Assembly (NCBI RefSeq): GCF_002368415.1
Contig: NZ_AP018290.1
Location: 8,919,717 to 8,983,716 of the forward strand
DNA length: 64,000 bases
Direction: 5' to 3'
Source: Calothrix sp. NIES-4105
Lineage (GTDB): Bacteria > Cyanobacteriota > Cyanobacteriia > Cyanobacteriales > Nostocaceae
Positions 26,203-35,579 of the stretch are shown here, one piece after another. The notes beneath the pieces are model-generated. The model was given only the letters and a program-made list of their open reading frames with translations, made no database searches and had not been told where the DNA came from. Position numbers and translations under genes: made by a program. Each line of letters opens with the position of its first letter. Within the stretch, counting starts at the first letter, position 1.

Positions 26203-27906
26203 ATGTCAATAAAACCTCGTGACGTTCAAGTTCTCCCGGTTGCTACAGATACGCGCGTCTTCCGTTCTCGCAGTTGGGCACGTTTAAGATTTGAAGTTGA
26301 GTATGCTTTAGCGAAGGGTACTACTGCCAATTGTTTTTTAATTGAAGGCAACAAAACAGCCCTTATTGACCCTCCTGGAGAAACTTTTACCGAGATTTTC
26401 TTAAATGCGTTACAGCAACGGATTGATATTAAAAAGATAGATTATGTAATTCTCGGTCACGTCAACCCTAACCGCGCGGCTACATTAAAAGCTTTATTTG
26501 ATATAGCACCGCAAATTACCTTTGTTTGTTCTAACCCAGGCGCCATCAATTTACGCGGCGCCTTAGAAAATCCAGATTTACCTATATTAGTCAAACGCGG
26601 TGAAGAAACACTAGATTTAGGTAAAGGACACCACCTCGAATTTATTCCTACACCTAACCCCCGTTATCCTGACGAACTTTGCACCTACGACCCGCAGACA
26701 GAAATTTTATACACAGACAAATTATTCGGCGCCCATATATGTGGCGACCAAGTATTTGATGAAGGTTGGCAATCGTTCCTAGAGGATAGAAGATATTACT
26801 TTGAATGCGTAATGGCGCCTCACGCGCGTCAAGTTGATACAGCACTAGAAAAGCTGTCTGATTTGAAAGTGCGGATGTACGCCCCTAACCACGGTCCAAT
26901 GGTACGTTATGGGTTAATCGAATTAACCAAAGCGTATCGCGAATGGATACAGCAACAAACCAACCAAGAAAACACCGTAGCATTAATTTATGCTTCAGCC
27001 TACGGAAATACCGCAACAGTAGCTCAAGCTATTGCCTACGGTATTACTAAAGCAGGTGTAAGAGTAGAATCAATAAACTGTGAATTTGCCGACCCAGCAG
27101 AAATTCAAGAAGCTGTCGAAAAATCAGCCGGGTTTATCATGGGTTCTCCCACATTAGGAGGACATGCACCCACACCCGTACAAACAGCTTTAGGAATAGT
27201 ACTAGCCAACGCTAGCAAAACCAAACTTGCAGGAGTATTTGGTTCCTATGGTTGGAGCGGAGAAGCTATTGACATCTTAGAAACAAAACTCAAAGACGGA
27301 GGATTTCGTTTTGGGTTTGACCCCATCCGCGTCAAATTCAAACCCGACGATAAAACAATCCAATTTTGCGAAGAAGCAGGAACCGACTTTGCCCAAGCTA
27401 TCAAACGCACAAACCGAGTTCGAGTAGCAAGCGCACCTGCAAGCAGTTTAGAACAAGCAGTAGGAAGAATTCTTGGTTCAATGTCAGTAGTTACCGCCAA
27501 GCAAGGCGATGTATCAAGCGCTATGCTCGCATCGTGGATATCACAGGCAAGCTTTAATCCCCCTGGCTTAACAATATCTATAGCCAAAGACCGCGCGTTA
27601 GAACCACTTATGCATACCGGAAATTCCTTCGTCGTCAATGTTTTAGCCGAAGGTAGAGAAATTCGCAAGCACTTCATGAAGAACTACGCACCGGGTCAAG
27701 ATAGATTTGCCGGCTTAGAAACAACTGATGCTGCTAACGGTTCACCTGTTTTAACAGGCGCCTTAGCTTACTTAGAATGTACCGTCAAAGACCGGATGGA
27801 AGTAGGCGACCACTGGTTAGTCTACGCCACAGTAGACGACGGTAAAGTCCTAAATCAAGATGGCGTCACCGCAGTACACCACCGTAAATCAGGCAACCAT
27901 TATTAA
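26203..27906 (+). CDS. flv1: Flavodiiron protein, Flv1 type (non-canonical metal site)
   Basis: A 567-aa partner of the upstream Flv3, with the same three domains: metallo-lactamase fold, flavodoxin (from about 255) and flavin reductase (from about 420). The diiron motif is degenerate, GHVNPNRAA in place of H-x-E-x-D-H, with Glu, Asp and the second His replaced by Asn, Asn and Arg. That is typical of the Flv1 class, which is thought to act with canonical Flv3. The start at ATG 26203 gives MSIKPRDVQVLPVATDT. The frame stays open back to 25990 only because the 14-bp repeat has no stops in this frame (TQNSKLS-type peptide), and that extension is rejected. Confidence 0.92.
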   Translation: MSIKPRDVQVLPVATDTRVFRSRSWARLRFEVEYALAKGTTANCFLIEGNKTALIDPPGETFTEIFLNALQQRIDIKKIDYVILGHVNPNRAATLKALFDIAPQITFVCSNPGAINLRGALENPDLPILVKRGEETLDLGKGHHLEFIPTPNPRYPDELCTYDPQTEILYTDKLFGAHICGDQVFDEGWQSFLEDRRYYFECVMAPHARQVDTALEKLSDLKVRMYAPNHGPMVRYGLIELTKAYREWIQQQTNQENTVALIYASAYGNTATVAQAIAYGITKAGVRVESINCEFADPAEIQEAVEKSAGFIMGSPTLGGHAPTPVQTALGIVLANASKTKLAGVFGSYGWSGEAIDILETKLKDGGFRFGFDPIRVKFKPDDKTIQFCEEAGTDFAQAIKRTNRVRVASAPASSLEQAVGRILGSMSVVTAKQGDVSSAMLASWISQASFNPPGLTISIAKDRALEPLMHTGNSFVVNVLAEGREIRKHFMKNYAPGQDRFAGLETTDAANGSPVLTGALAYLECTVKDRMEVGDHWLVYATVDDGKVLNQDGVTAVHHRKSGNHY

Positions 27907-27961
27907 TCTTTTAATCGGCTGTAGCACATCTGTCTCAGATGTGCAGTGATGCATTTATTTT

Positions 27962-28097
27962 TTACCACAGAGGCACAGAGTACACAGAGGGAAGATTAGC
28001 AACGGATGATGAACGGATGTAACGGATAGTTGATTTAAGATAACAAGTTTTGTTTGTAATCAGTAACCAATCTGTTACATCCGTTGTATCCGTTGCT
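27962..28097. repeat. Dispersed repeats: tccacagag-type segment plus second MITE-like copy
   Basis: 27962-27991 carries accacagaggcacagagtac, found in related form at 3421-3463, 37073-37107 and 63272-63290. It is followed by the second copy of the inverted element of 23128-23287, with arms at 27999-28028 and 28065-28097 (gcaacggatg ... catccgttgtatccgttgc). Confidence 0.8.
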
Positions 28098-28099
28098 AA

Positions 28100-28312
28100 T
28101 CAATCGACCAATTTTTCTAAGACTTGCTTTTCATCTGCATCTTTTCCTCAATTGCCGCTTTAATTTTGACCTAAAAATCAGGGTCATTAGCAGTAGCAAT
28201 AACCTTACGTTCGCGCGTGCTTAACCTGAAGTGCTAATTTATCTTCACGATTCCGAAGAAAGTACTGCTTTAACTCTTGGTCTGACATACCATAATAATT
28301 AATCTGAGTCAT
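28100..28312 (-). pseudogene. Frameshifted small hypothetical (DUF6887-like)
   Basis: On the minus strand from ATG 28312 the frame reads MTQINYYGMSDQELKQYFLR, then NREDKLALQ, matching a short protein family common in filamentous cyanobacteria (DUF6887 as I recall it). After about 30 residues a frameshift leads to a stop. The other frame continues with RKVIATANDPDF, a further in-frame TAG, and KIKAAIEEKM. Two lesions in 70 codons make it non-functional. The usual small partner gene is not present. Confidence 0.6.
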
Positions 28313-28492
28313 CAAAACACCTCTATTTTATAAACTTATATATAGATTAAGACCAAGCTATCCTGTGAAATCAGCTATTATCAAAGAATAAACAAATATA
28401 GACACCATAAGCCAACGACAAAAATTAAGTGTGACAAATTTTACATGTTTAGCAATTAAACTATAACGTCAACAATACCGTGATTTTTTCTC

Positions 28493-28695
28493 ATGAAAGA
28501 AGATTACGATTTTCCCAATCTGTTGAAAATCCATACGTCAATAAACTCAAAAAGCCATTCACAATTAGCCTAGACGATGAAGTGGTCAACTATTTTAAAA
28601 ATCTTGCAGAAGAAACAGGTATAAATTACAAAAGTTTAATAAATCTTTACTTACAGAACTGCGTCCGGACAAAATGGAAGCCATTATTGGAATAA
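28493..28695 (+). pseudogene. Frameshifted BrnA/CopG-type antitoxin
   Basis: From ATG 28493 the first codons read MKEDYDF, the typical start of BrnA-like antitoxins. A missing base near 28511-28515 throws this frame out. The downstream frame then reads FSQSVENPYVNKLKKPFTIS, LDDEVVNYFKNLAEETG and YKSLINLYLQNC, the ribbon-helix-helix part. The frame is also open from GTG 28480, so a variant N-terminus could be made. No toxin gene lies next to it. One base restores the family sequence, so decay looks recent. Confidence 0.7.
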
Positions 28696-28761
28696 GTATC
28701 TAATGTCTAAACCATTGTTATAGTAAAATAAATAAAACCCTTGATACTAGCAGCCGTTGCG

Positions 28762-29182
28762 ATGTCAGCTAAGGATAAGTTTCACGAAACCGTGAAAAAC
28801 GCACTTCAAAAAGATGGGTGGACGATAACTGATGACCCTCTAAAAATTCGTGTTACTGCTACAAGTAAACTGTATATCGATTTAGGAGCAGAGAAAATTA
28901 TAGCTGCTAACCGCAATGGAGAAAAAATTGCCGTTGAAGTCAAAAGTTTTTTAGGCGCCTCGACTATGACTGAATTTCATGTTGCAATAGGGCAATATAC
29001 TAACTATCGGTATGCTCGCTTAAGACTTACAATATGAACATACTTTATATTTAGCTGTACCTGTAACTATTTATAATGATTTTTTTAACGATAAATTTGT
29101 ACAGTCAGTAATTCAGCGTAGTCAAGTTAATTTAATTATATACGATGAAGAGAAAGAAGAGGTAGTCAAATGGCAAAAATAG
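28762..29182 (+). pseudogene. xisH: xisH homologue split by a frameshift
   Basis: MSAKDKFHETVKNALQKDGW starts at ATG 28762 and matches XisH, described as an excision-controlling factor for the fdxN element of Anabaena and related to PD-(D/E)XK nucleases (VEVKSFLGAS is the E-x-K site). At about 29024 an extra base after YRYARL ends the frame at 29037. The correct frame then gives LQYEHTLYLAVPVTIYNDFF and ends EEVVKWQK at TAG 29180-29182, overlapping the xisI start by 13 bp, as in intact xisH-xisI pairs. It is broken by a single base. Confidence 0.8.
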
Positions 29183-29505
29183 ATGAATACCGGGAAGCTA
29201 TTCAAAAATTACTAACAGAATACGCAGAGGAAGATTCTGATGAAGAAAATGTTGAGTTACAAAACGTTTTTGACACCTTACACGACCATTACCAACTTCT
29301 ATATGTGGGCTGGGAAAATCGGAAAAGAATATTTGGCCCAGTTATGCATTTAGATATTAAAAATGAAAAAATTTGGATTCAGTGGAATGGTACTGAATTA
29401 GATATTGCAGCACAATTAATGAGTATGGGTGTAGCGAGAGAAGATATTGTCCTAGGATTTCATACACCTTACATGCGACAATATAGCGATTTTGCAGTCG
29501 GATAA
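29170..29505 (+). CDS. xisI: XisI protein
   Basis: A 111-aa protein from ATG 29170. KIDEYREAIQKLLTEYAEE, then YQLLYVGWENRKRIFGPVMH and WIQWNGTELDIAAQLMSMGV, followed by DIVLGFHTP, match the XisI family. XisH and XisI were named as factors needed for fdxN element excision in Anabaena heterocysts, but many copies occur away from any excision element and may act as a nuclease/partner pair. Here xisI is full length while its upstream partner xisH is frameshifted. The two genes overlap by 13 bp. Confidence 0.9.
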   Translation: MAKIDEYREAIQKLLTEYAEEDSDEENVELQNVFDTLHDHYQLLYVGWENRKRIFGPVMHLDIKNEKIWIQWNGTELDIAAQLMSMGVAREDIVLGFHTPYMRQYSDFAVG

Positions 29506-29522
29506 ATTTTGAAATGTAGGTT

Positions 29523-29639
29523 ATGAAACAAGAATACGATTTTGGTTCTTTCGTAAGCGCGCGCAGGAGTTTTCACAGCCTAAGCGATGGCGCCTATTGG
29601 ACTCTCTCGAATGGCGTTAAGTCAAATTTAGAAGTATAA
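29523..29639 (+). pseudogene. Fusion scar: antitoxin start joined to a fragment of the WTLSNG family
   Basis: A 38-codon ORF. It begins MKQEYDFGS, an antitoxin-like start, then continues SARRSFHSLSDGAYWTLSNG. That matches residues around 17-37 of the intact protein at 34264-34791 (ARAQEFSEHFNGAHWTLSNG). DNA identity is high (gcgcgcgcaggagttttca in both). It is a short remnant. Confidence 0.75.
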
Positions 29640-29743
29640 GTTCAATTGATTAATATCAACAGTGTAGTTATGATATATTAGAAGCTTTACATAGCTACAA
29701 TAGGATAAACAGTATTTACAAACCATGTTGACAAGGATTTTTT

Positions 29744-29980
29744 ATGATTGTCCTTAAAGAAGTGATTACCCAAGAGTTAAATAACCTTAATGAACAACAA
29801 CTTCAACAGGTTGCAGATTTTCTAGCCTTTCTTAGATACAAAAACCGTGTAGCTAGTTTGAAAATTGATGAAAGGCAAATGGCGGCTCTATATCAAGAGT
29901 TTGGCGAGGAAGATAGAAAACTTGCTGAAGAGGGAATTGATGAATATGCAAAATCTTTACACCAAGAAGATTTAAGATGA
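29744..29980 (+). CDS. Antitoxin of a MazEF-type pair
   Basis: A 78-aa protein from ATG 29744: MIVLKEVITQELNNLNEQQL, then QQVADFLAFLRYKNR. This is a DUF2281/VapB-like small antitoxin pattern with an acidic tail (EFGEEDRKLAEEGIDEYAKS). Its TGA overlaps the ATG of the following mazF-like gene by 3 bp (ATGA), the usual coupled arrangement. It is intact, whereas the toxin is frameshifted. It would act as autorepressor and toxin inhibitor if the pair were functional. Confidence 0.75.
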   Translation: MIVLKEVITQELNNLNEQQLQQVADFLAFLRYKNRVASLKIDERQMAALYQEFGEEDRKLAEEGIDEYAKSLHQEDLR

Positions 29981-30326
29981 CTATTAAAAGAGGTGAAATA
30001 TGGTTGGCTGATTTAAATCCAACTAGAGGCTCTGAACAGGGTGGTAATCGACCTGTAATTATTTTTCAAAACGATGTTATTTCTCAGTTTTCGCGCAACT
30101 TTAATCACCATTCCTCTAACTACGCGCTTTGCGTCGAGTATCATTACCTACCTGTATACTAATTCCTAGCGGTGAAGGTGGTATTGATAGAGACTCTGTA
30201 GCTTTATGTCATCAACTACGAGTTCTTGATGTAACCAGGCTGGAAAGAAAATTAGGTGAACTCAATCCTGAAACTTTAGTAAATATCGAAAGCGTTGTTT
30301 TATTGACTTTAGGCCATCAATTTTAA
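29977..30326 (+). pseudogene. MazF/PemK-type toxin with two frameshifts
   Basis: The first frame reads MTIKRGEIWLADLNPTRGSE, then GGNRPVIIFQND, the catalytic N-terminus of MazF endoribonucleases. After SQFSR an extra base at about 30093-30097 shifts the frame (TLITIPLTT continues). A second extra base near 30126-30129 shifts it again, to LRRVSLPTCILIPSGEGGID, then SVALCHQLRVLD, to the stop at 30326. All conserved parts are present in three frames. Both insertions sit beside CGCGC sequence. A functional toxin cannot be made without frameshifting. Confidence 0.85.
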
Positions 30327-30610
30327 AACTTTAAGTTTTTTGGCTCAGGGACTTCAACGACTATTTTGTCTTTGCATGTCTCATATAAGGTTAATAATCA
30401 CGAAGTGCGGATGATGTAGTAACTTTATTCAAAGTATTGCTATAAAAGTAGGTTTACTGACATCTTGCACCAGTTACTTATTGAGAATTAAAAAGCTTGT
30501 AAACCTTATTTTTGCGTAGGGTGGGCAGTGCCCACCTTACGTTTATTAAGAAAATGCAAGATGTGAGTTTAGGTTTTACTGCGTTCCACCCAACCTACGA
30601 TTATGTATTA
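30327..30610. repeat. Spacer with dispersed palindromes
   Basis: The region holds a gcgtagggtgggcagtgcccac palindrome (30514-30541) and a cccaacctacg-type element near 30586. No credible ORF is visible. Confidence 0.6.
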
Positions 30611-33386
30611 TTAACAAATTAAAGTTTGAGTTTTCGGTATTGTATTAGCATTTGTAGATAGTAACAGGCGCCCCGAAGATGTTGTTACTAACTGTGTTGC
30701 TTCTTGGATTTTATCGCCAAGTTTCCAAGTTACCTGTGTATTTTGGATATTTTTAGCAGCAGTAATATTGACAGGGCTGACTGATAAAATAGAGTAATCT
30801 AAGTCAACATGATTACTCGGTGTATTTGGTAAGCCTCCACTACCTGTGACTACAAAGCGACCTTGAATAGCGTTATTTCTAGCTAGGCAACTTGTGGCAA
30901 TTGCTTGATTTGTGTCAATAAAGTTACTAGCCTGTTTTTGAAGCGAATTATCTTGTCTGATTTTTTGAGTAGTGATATTTGTAGTGCCACTAATGCCGCG
31001 TTCTGATGCTGCAATAATATTGCTGTCTTCAGATTTAAATAGCCCTTGAGTTGTAATTTGGATATTACCACCGCTACCTTTTACTGCATTTGCTGTGATG
31101 TTGCTATTTTCTAGTTGTGCTATAGCTGCTGCATTAATTGTAATATTACCTCCATTTGCATCTTCGCTGGCATTGGTTGTAATATTACTGGCGCCAAGCA
31201 TAATAAGTGTTTGAGTATCAATGTTAATATTTCCTTGGCTGCCGACATTAACATCACCTTTAAGATTGGCGCCTCGATTTAATTGAATTGAGTTAGCCTG
31301 AATATTAAGGTTGCCAGAATTACCACTACCCAGTGAACTAACTGAAACTTCAGCTTGATCTCGAACTATCAAATCTCTGGTATTAATATTGACTGAACCT
31401 GCTGTACCTGTATTAGAATTTTGTGTAGGAATTGATGCAGCAGCGATTCGACTTGGTGATTGAAATGCTGACTTACCCGCAACTTCAACTAAATTAGAGG
31501 TAATAGAAATATCTCCTGCTTTACCAGAGCTATTGGTGACTGTGGAGATTTGCGCTCCATTAAGAATACGCAGTTGTTTTGCATCCACAGTAATATTTCC
31601 AGCATTCCCTGTAGAACCATCGAGTGCTGCTGTTATAAAACCACTATAATCGGCGCCAGATGCGTTAGTTCCTGTAAGAGTAATTTCCGAAGCTCGCACT
31701 GTAATATTTCCGCTATTCCCCGAACCGAAAGTTCCTGCTCTGATGGCAGAACCGTCTTGTAAATGCAACTGTTTTACGTCAAGTGAAATATTGCCTGCAT
31801 TACCAGGAGATATTGTGTAAGCAGAAATCGCATTGCGATACCAACCAAACCATGAAAATTCATCAGGTGGAGCAGATGTTTCGCCTGCTAAAGTCACAGA
31901 CTCGGCTCGAATATTAATATTGCCTGCATCCCCGAATTCATCGGAACTACTTGCAAGCCTTCCACCATCAAGGATTTGTAGCTGTTCGGTATCAATCGTA
32001 ATATTACCAGCTTTGCCCCTACCGTAAGAAGTGCTTTCAATTACGGTTGTTGGGTTTTCGGGTGTAGCGATAATTTGTATTTCTTTTGCAGTAATGTTTA
32101 AATTACCCGCGTTTCCATCTCCCTCGGTTGTCGCAGTTAATAGTCCTCCATCGCGAACAATAACTGAATTAGCTTCTACTGTTAGGTTGCCAGCATTACC
32201 TGTATCAACGTTTTGCTTCCAAATACCACTGGTAGTAAATAGCGTAGCTTGTTCTGCTACTTCAACTTGATTAGCTTTGACTGTTAAATTACCACCGATA
32301 CCTGTCCCTAAAGTCACTGCATTAACGGTTGAAGTTGTTTTATTAGTGGTTTCAGCAGTAATTGTTAGTCCATCGAATATACGTAAATTATTCGTTTCTA
32401 CCATTACATCGCTTCCACGTCCGCTGGCGCCATCAATAACTGTAGAATAAATACCACTGGGTGCAGTCACATCAGTCCCAGAACCAGTAATCTCGATTAA
32501 ATCAGAAGCGTAGACATTAATTAGTCCACCTGTACCTGTGCCCTGAGTACGACTAACGATATTAGAACCTTCACGTAAAATTAACTGGCGCCCTTGTACT
32601 TGAATACTACCACCTGCGCTCCCACTAACATCAGCGGATGCAGCGCGACGCATGTTAATATCTCTAAAACTAGTGACTCCACCATAGTTAAGCGTCCAAC
32701 CTGGTTGAGTTGAGGTAATACCGACGGAACTATTAGCACCAACACTACCTAATTCTATTCGTCCGTCAGGCGCCATTACTTTACCTTGGTCAAATGATAT
32801 TGCTCCACCCACCAAAGCTAAAGTTTGTCCGGGCAGAACATTTAAACCTGGAGTTGCTTGGTTGACTATTGCTGCTTCACCAGTACCAAACCCCAAACCT
32901 ACAGGTACACTTACTGTTAATAAAGGCGTAGCTTCGCTAATTATCGTACTAAATTTTGTTCCATCGGCAAAGTTGATGTTACTAGCAGTAGTGCCCAAAA
33001 ATGAACCTTTCACATCCAACTTCGCATCGGCGCCGAACACTATACCGTTAGGATTAAGAAATAATAAGTTAGCTGAACCCAAAACACCTAAAGTACCATT
33101 AATATTCGAGGAATTAACTCCCGTTACGCGCGTAAATATATTTGTAACATCTGTCGGATTAGCGAAATAAACTCCCCGTCCACTGTCAACGTTGAATTCA
33201 CGCTCATCTATGAAATAAGTTATTACCCCGAACGGCACCGCCATCGATTTTATCGCTCAAAACCCCATTTATATTAATATTTTTTAACACCTGGCTTCCT
33301 ACAGTCGCATCAGGTATAATTTGCGCGTTCGCAGACGAGGAAAATACGAGTGCCAAAATAACTGTTAACGGAGCGCAACTTTTCAT
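30611..33386 (-). pseudogene. Two-partner-secretion exoprotein (filamentous haemagglutinin N-terminal type), frameshifted
   Basis: From ATG 33386 the first frame gives a signal peptide (LTVILALVFSSSANA), then QIIPDATVGSQVLKNININ and IDGGAVRGNNLFH, the start of a TPS secretion domain. A missing base near 33210 ends this frame (HR-stop). The next frame continues EFNVDSGRGVYFANPTDVTN, IFTRVTGVNSSNINGTLGVL and NLLFLNPNGIVFGADAKLDV, then about 800 residues of repeated GNAGNITV/AKQLRI units typical of a beta-helix, ending near 30611. It would be a large surface or secreted adhesin exported by a TpsB pore. One base repairs it. No tpsB gene is seen in the window. Confidence 0.85.
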
Positions 33387-33788
33387 AAATCTGATTTAAA
33401 ATTTTTAAACTAAAATTCCTGAGTTTATAATTCCCTTCCTCGCTAGATAAATTGAGTTATATCGGTTCACTGCTATATCAAATTATTATCATTATGATTG
33501 TTTAACAAAGTAGCTCTAATTAGCGGTCTTTAGGATATTATCGGCATTTTTTGGGATTTGAACGCAAAATACTTTACGGATGTTACAAAAATTGTATATA
33601 AACTATACTTATAAATGTTGACAATCTACTTTACGTGATTAACCCTTATAAAGGTAGCGTCCTTTTCTTTCGTCCTGTCAACAAACTTCGTTAACATCAA
33701 ATTTAGGCTTACAACAGTTTTTAAGAATAATTATTTTAATTTTAATAAATTATAGAAATAATCAAAATTAAAGAAGTAATTTTAGCCG
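33387..33788. other. AT-rich intergenic region
   Basis: About 400 bp of very AT-rich sequence between the divergent exoprotein pseudogene and the 33789 gene. No credible ORF, RNA or clear terminator is seen. Confidence 0.5.
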
Positions 33789-34233
33789 ATGGCACAACTT
33801 TATTATCGGGGAATGGTAGAGGAAAATGGTAAGCCTAAAGTAGGGCGTAATGCTAGGTTATTAGGAGTTAGACCAGGTATTGACATCGAAGTTGAAAAAA
33901 TGCCTTCTTGTTGGTTTAACGAAGACGGGTACTTGCTACCAGAAAACGAGCGTAAATCTACTGGCAAATTAGTAGATGCAGCTATTAGGGGTATAAAAGG
34001 CATGTCTACTTCGCTTTCGATTGAAAGTTTGCCCGAATTTCGCAGACCAATAAAATTTGGAGGAACTGTCCAATTACCCTTTATGGCAAATAGAAGACAG
34101 TAAGATTAGTGGCGATATTGAAGCAGTGCAAGATAGTCCTACTCACATTAGCATTATGCCAAGAACTACAATGCTTTTAGAGAAGTATGAAACAGCTTTG
34201 GCTAACACTAAAGATGATTGGGTGCTTGTTTAA
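33789..34233 (+). pseudogene. Unknown protein, first gene of a two-gene cassette, frameshifted
   Basis: The frame from ATG 33789 runs 104 codons (MAQLYYRGMVEENGKPKVGR; GIKGMSTSLSIESLPEFRRP) and stops at 34103. With one base removed from the ccc at about 34068-34072 it continues as TVQLPLWQIEDSKISGDIEA, PTHISIMPRTTMLLEKYETA and NTKDDWVLV, ending at TAA 34231-34233, 30 bp before the next gene. The extension is protein-like and the restored product would be about 147 aa. I do not recognise a family. Alternatively the gene simply ends at 34103. Confidence 0.5.
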
Positions 34234-34263
34234 TGGGTTAGTACAGTTAATAGGAGAACGGTA

Positions 34264-34791
34264 ATGGCATGGGTATTTAGCTTATCTGCCGAATGTGGTT
34301 CTGACCAAGCGCGCGCGCAGGAGTTTTCAGAACATTTTAATGGCGCTCATTGGACTCTCTCAAATGGCGCCCAGTCTCAGTGCCGCGTAAGCATTTTTCA
34401 AGATATTGAGGACAACTGGTGGTGTCGGGTTTGCCCTAATAATATAAGTGAATCAGGAGTAGATACACCAGAAACAGCTTATTTAATGACAGAACTAGGT
34501 ATATTGCTGTATCAACGTTTGCTTTCTGCTCCTAGCTTTCGTTATGCTTTGGTTGGTGTGGAAGTGGATGAATTTAGAACTTATAGCGAATTATTAGAGG
34601 ATTTACCGAATTTGGCTTTTCCTGGTTTAGTCCTGGCTCTCGGCATTTGGCAAGAAGCTGGTTCACCTCAAACCTTTCAACCTTTTAGCATGGGATATGT
34701 CTGGAAAACTTATGAAGGTGAGGTGTATAAGCCGCTTATGGCATCGCCAGATTTGAAAACTAAGCTTAATAACTTATTGACTGTGCAGTAA
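34264..34791 (+). CDS. Unknown protein of a locally repeated family (WTLSNG family)
   Basis: A 175-aa protein from ATG 34264, with FNGAHWTLSNGAQSQCRVSI, DIEDNWWCRVCPNNISESGV and ALGIWQEAGSPQTFQPFSMG. It has no signal peptide, membrane helix or nucleotide-binding motif, and I cannot name a family. It follows the 33789 gene by 30 bp and the two are probably an operon. Remnants of related genes are at 29523-29639 and 42884-43066, so this is a repeatedly acquired or duplicated accessory gene. The cgcgcgcgcagg stretch near 34308-34320 may be a slippage-prone site. Confidence 0.6.
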   Translation: MAWVFSLSAECGSDQARAQEFSEHFNGAHWTLSNGAQSQCRVSIFQDIEDNWWCRVCPNNISESGVDTPETAYLMTELGILLYQRLLSAPSFRYALVGVEVDEFRTYSELLEDLPNLAFPGLVLALGIWQEAGSPQTFQPFSMGYVWKTYEGEVYKPLMASPDLKTKLNNLLTVQ

Positions 34792-34902
34792 TCTAAATGT
34801 ATGTTAGTTGCGTAAATATAAATATTAATTTTTATATATAAATAATTTAGAGATTTTATAGCCTCTAAATTATTTATAATCAAATCAGCTAGTAATTAAT
34901 TG

Positions 34903-35100
34903 CTAAAGTAAAAATTTGTACCTTAACCAATTAAAAAGTGCTGTTAATGCAAAATCTTTAATTTTCTCCCAAACCCATCGGACTGTTTCTTTTATCCATT
35001 GTACAAATGAGTTTTCACTGGTAATAATAGCTTTCTTGCGGGAGTTATCCAATTGACGATAACGTCTAATTATTTCCTCTTCTTCGGATGTTAAGTTCAT
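34903..35100 (-). CDS. Short protein with amphipathic aromatic C-terminus, in GTPase operon
   Basis: A 65-aa protein from ATG 35100. The first half is charged (MNLTSEEEEIIRRYRQLDNS). The second half (VQWIKETVRWVWEKIKDFAL, then FNWLRYKFLL) is a run of Trp, Phe, Leu and Lys fitting an amphipathic membrane-binding helix. It lies 46 bp downstream of a truncated GTPase on the same strand. Interestingly, an alternative frame at the end of that GTPase encodes a similar WEKISGFASDVWNFF tail, so this ORF may be the C-terminal piece of a once longer GTPase, or a paralogous tail. No family is recognised. Confidence 0.5.
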   Translation of the reverse strand: MNLTSEEEEIIRRYRQLDNSRKKAIITSENSFVQWIKETVRWVWEKIKDFALTALFNWLRYKFLL

Positions 35101-35146
35101 TTATTTAACCTATTTTAAAGTTAAGTTGCTTAAAGCTTAGAAAAAA

Positions 35147-35578
35147 CTACAGAAGAAATTCCAAACGTCGCTGGCAAATCCTGATATTTTTTCCCACAAG
35201 ATATAATACAACATCCGCTGAGGGTAAAACACGCTTATAAATCTCTATATAGCGTTTATCAAGTTCAATATCTTCTCCTAAACCTGGCATATCTATTACT
35301 GATAAACGACCACCATCAGGAAGTGCAATATTATTTTCACTTGCTTCTGTGGTTCCCGTCGTGGTGTGGCTTACCTTTTCTTCTAAGCCGAATAAAGAAT
35401 TAATCGTTGTACTCTTACCAACGCCTGTTTTACCTATAATGGCAACTTTTGGCGCCTTTGCTAATTCATCATCGACTAATCTTTGAAACCTATCGAAATC
35501 TTTATCACCCAATACTTGGCGTAGCTTATCAATTGTTTCTTGTTGTTCCGGCGACACCTTTTTTTTGAAAATTGCCAT
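35147..35578 (-). CDS. Truncated P-loop GTPase, second of a tandem pair
   Basis: A 143-aa product starting at ATG 35578, supported by a gaggtg ribosome-binding site (the in-frame ATG at 35614 is rejected). Residues 45-56 hold the P-loop GKTGVGKSTT, HTTTGTTEAS supplies the switch I Thr (G2), and DMPGLGED (about 96) is G3. The sequence then runs VLPSADVVLYLVGKN and stops at 35147; G4 (N/T-K-x-D) and G5 are missing. Shifting frame at the end gives WEKISGFASDVWNFF instead, so a deletion plus frameshift is likely. It could bind GTP poorly, if at all. Only 1 bp separates it from the upstream GTPase gene. Confidence 0.65.
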   Translation of the reverse strand: MAIFKKKVSPEQQETIDKLRQVLGDKDFDRFQRLVDDELAKAPKVAIIGKTGVGKSTTINSLFGLEEKVSHTTTGTTEASENNIALPDGGRLSVIDMPGLGEDIELDKRYIEIYKRVLPSADVVLYLVGKNIRICQRRLEFLL

Positions 35579-35579
35579 C

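Noticed and set aside
28762-29505. fdxN-type excision element
   Set aside because: xisH/xisI homologues alone are widespread. No recombinase (xisF-like) or attachment repeats were seen.
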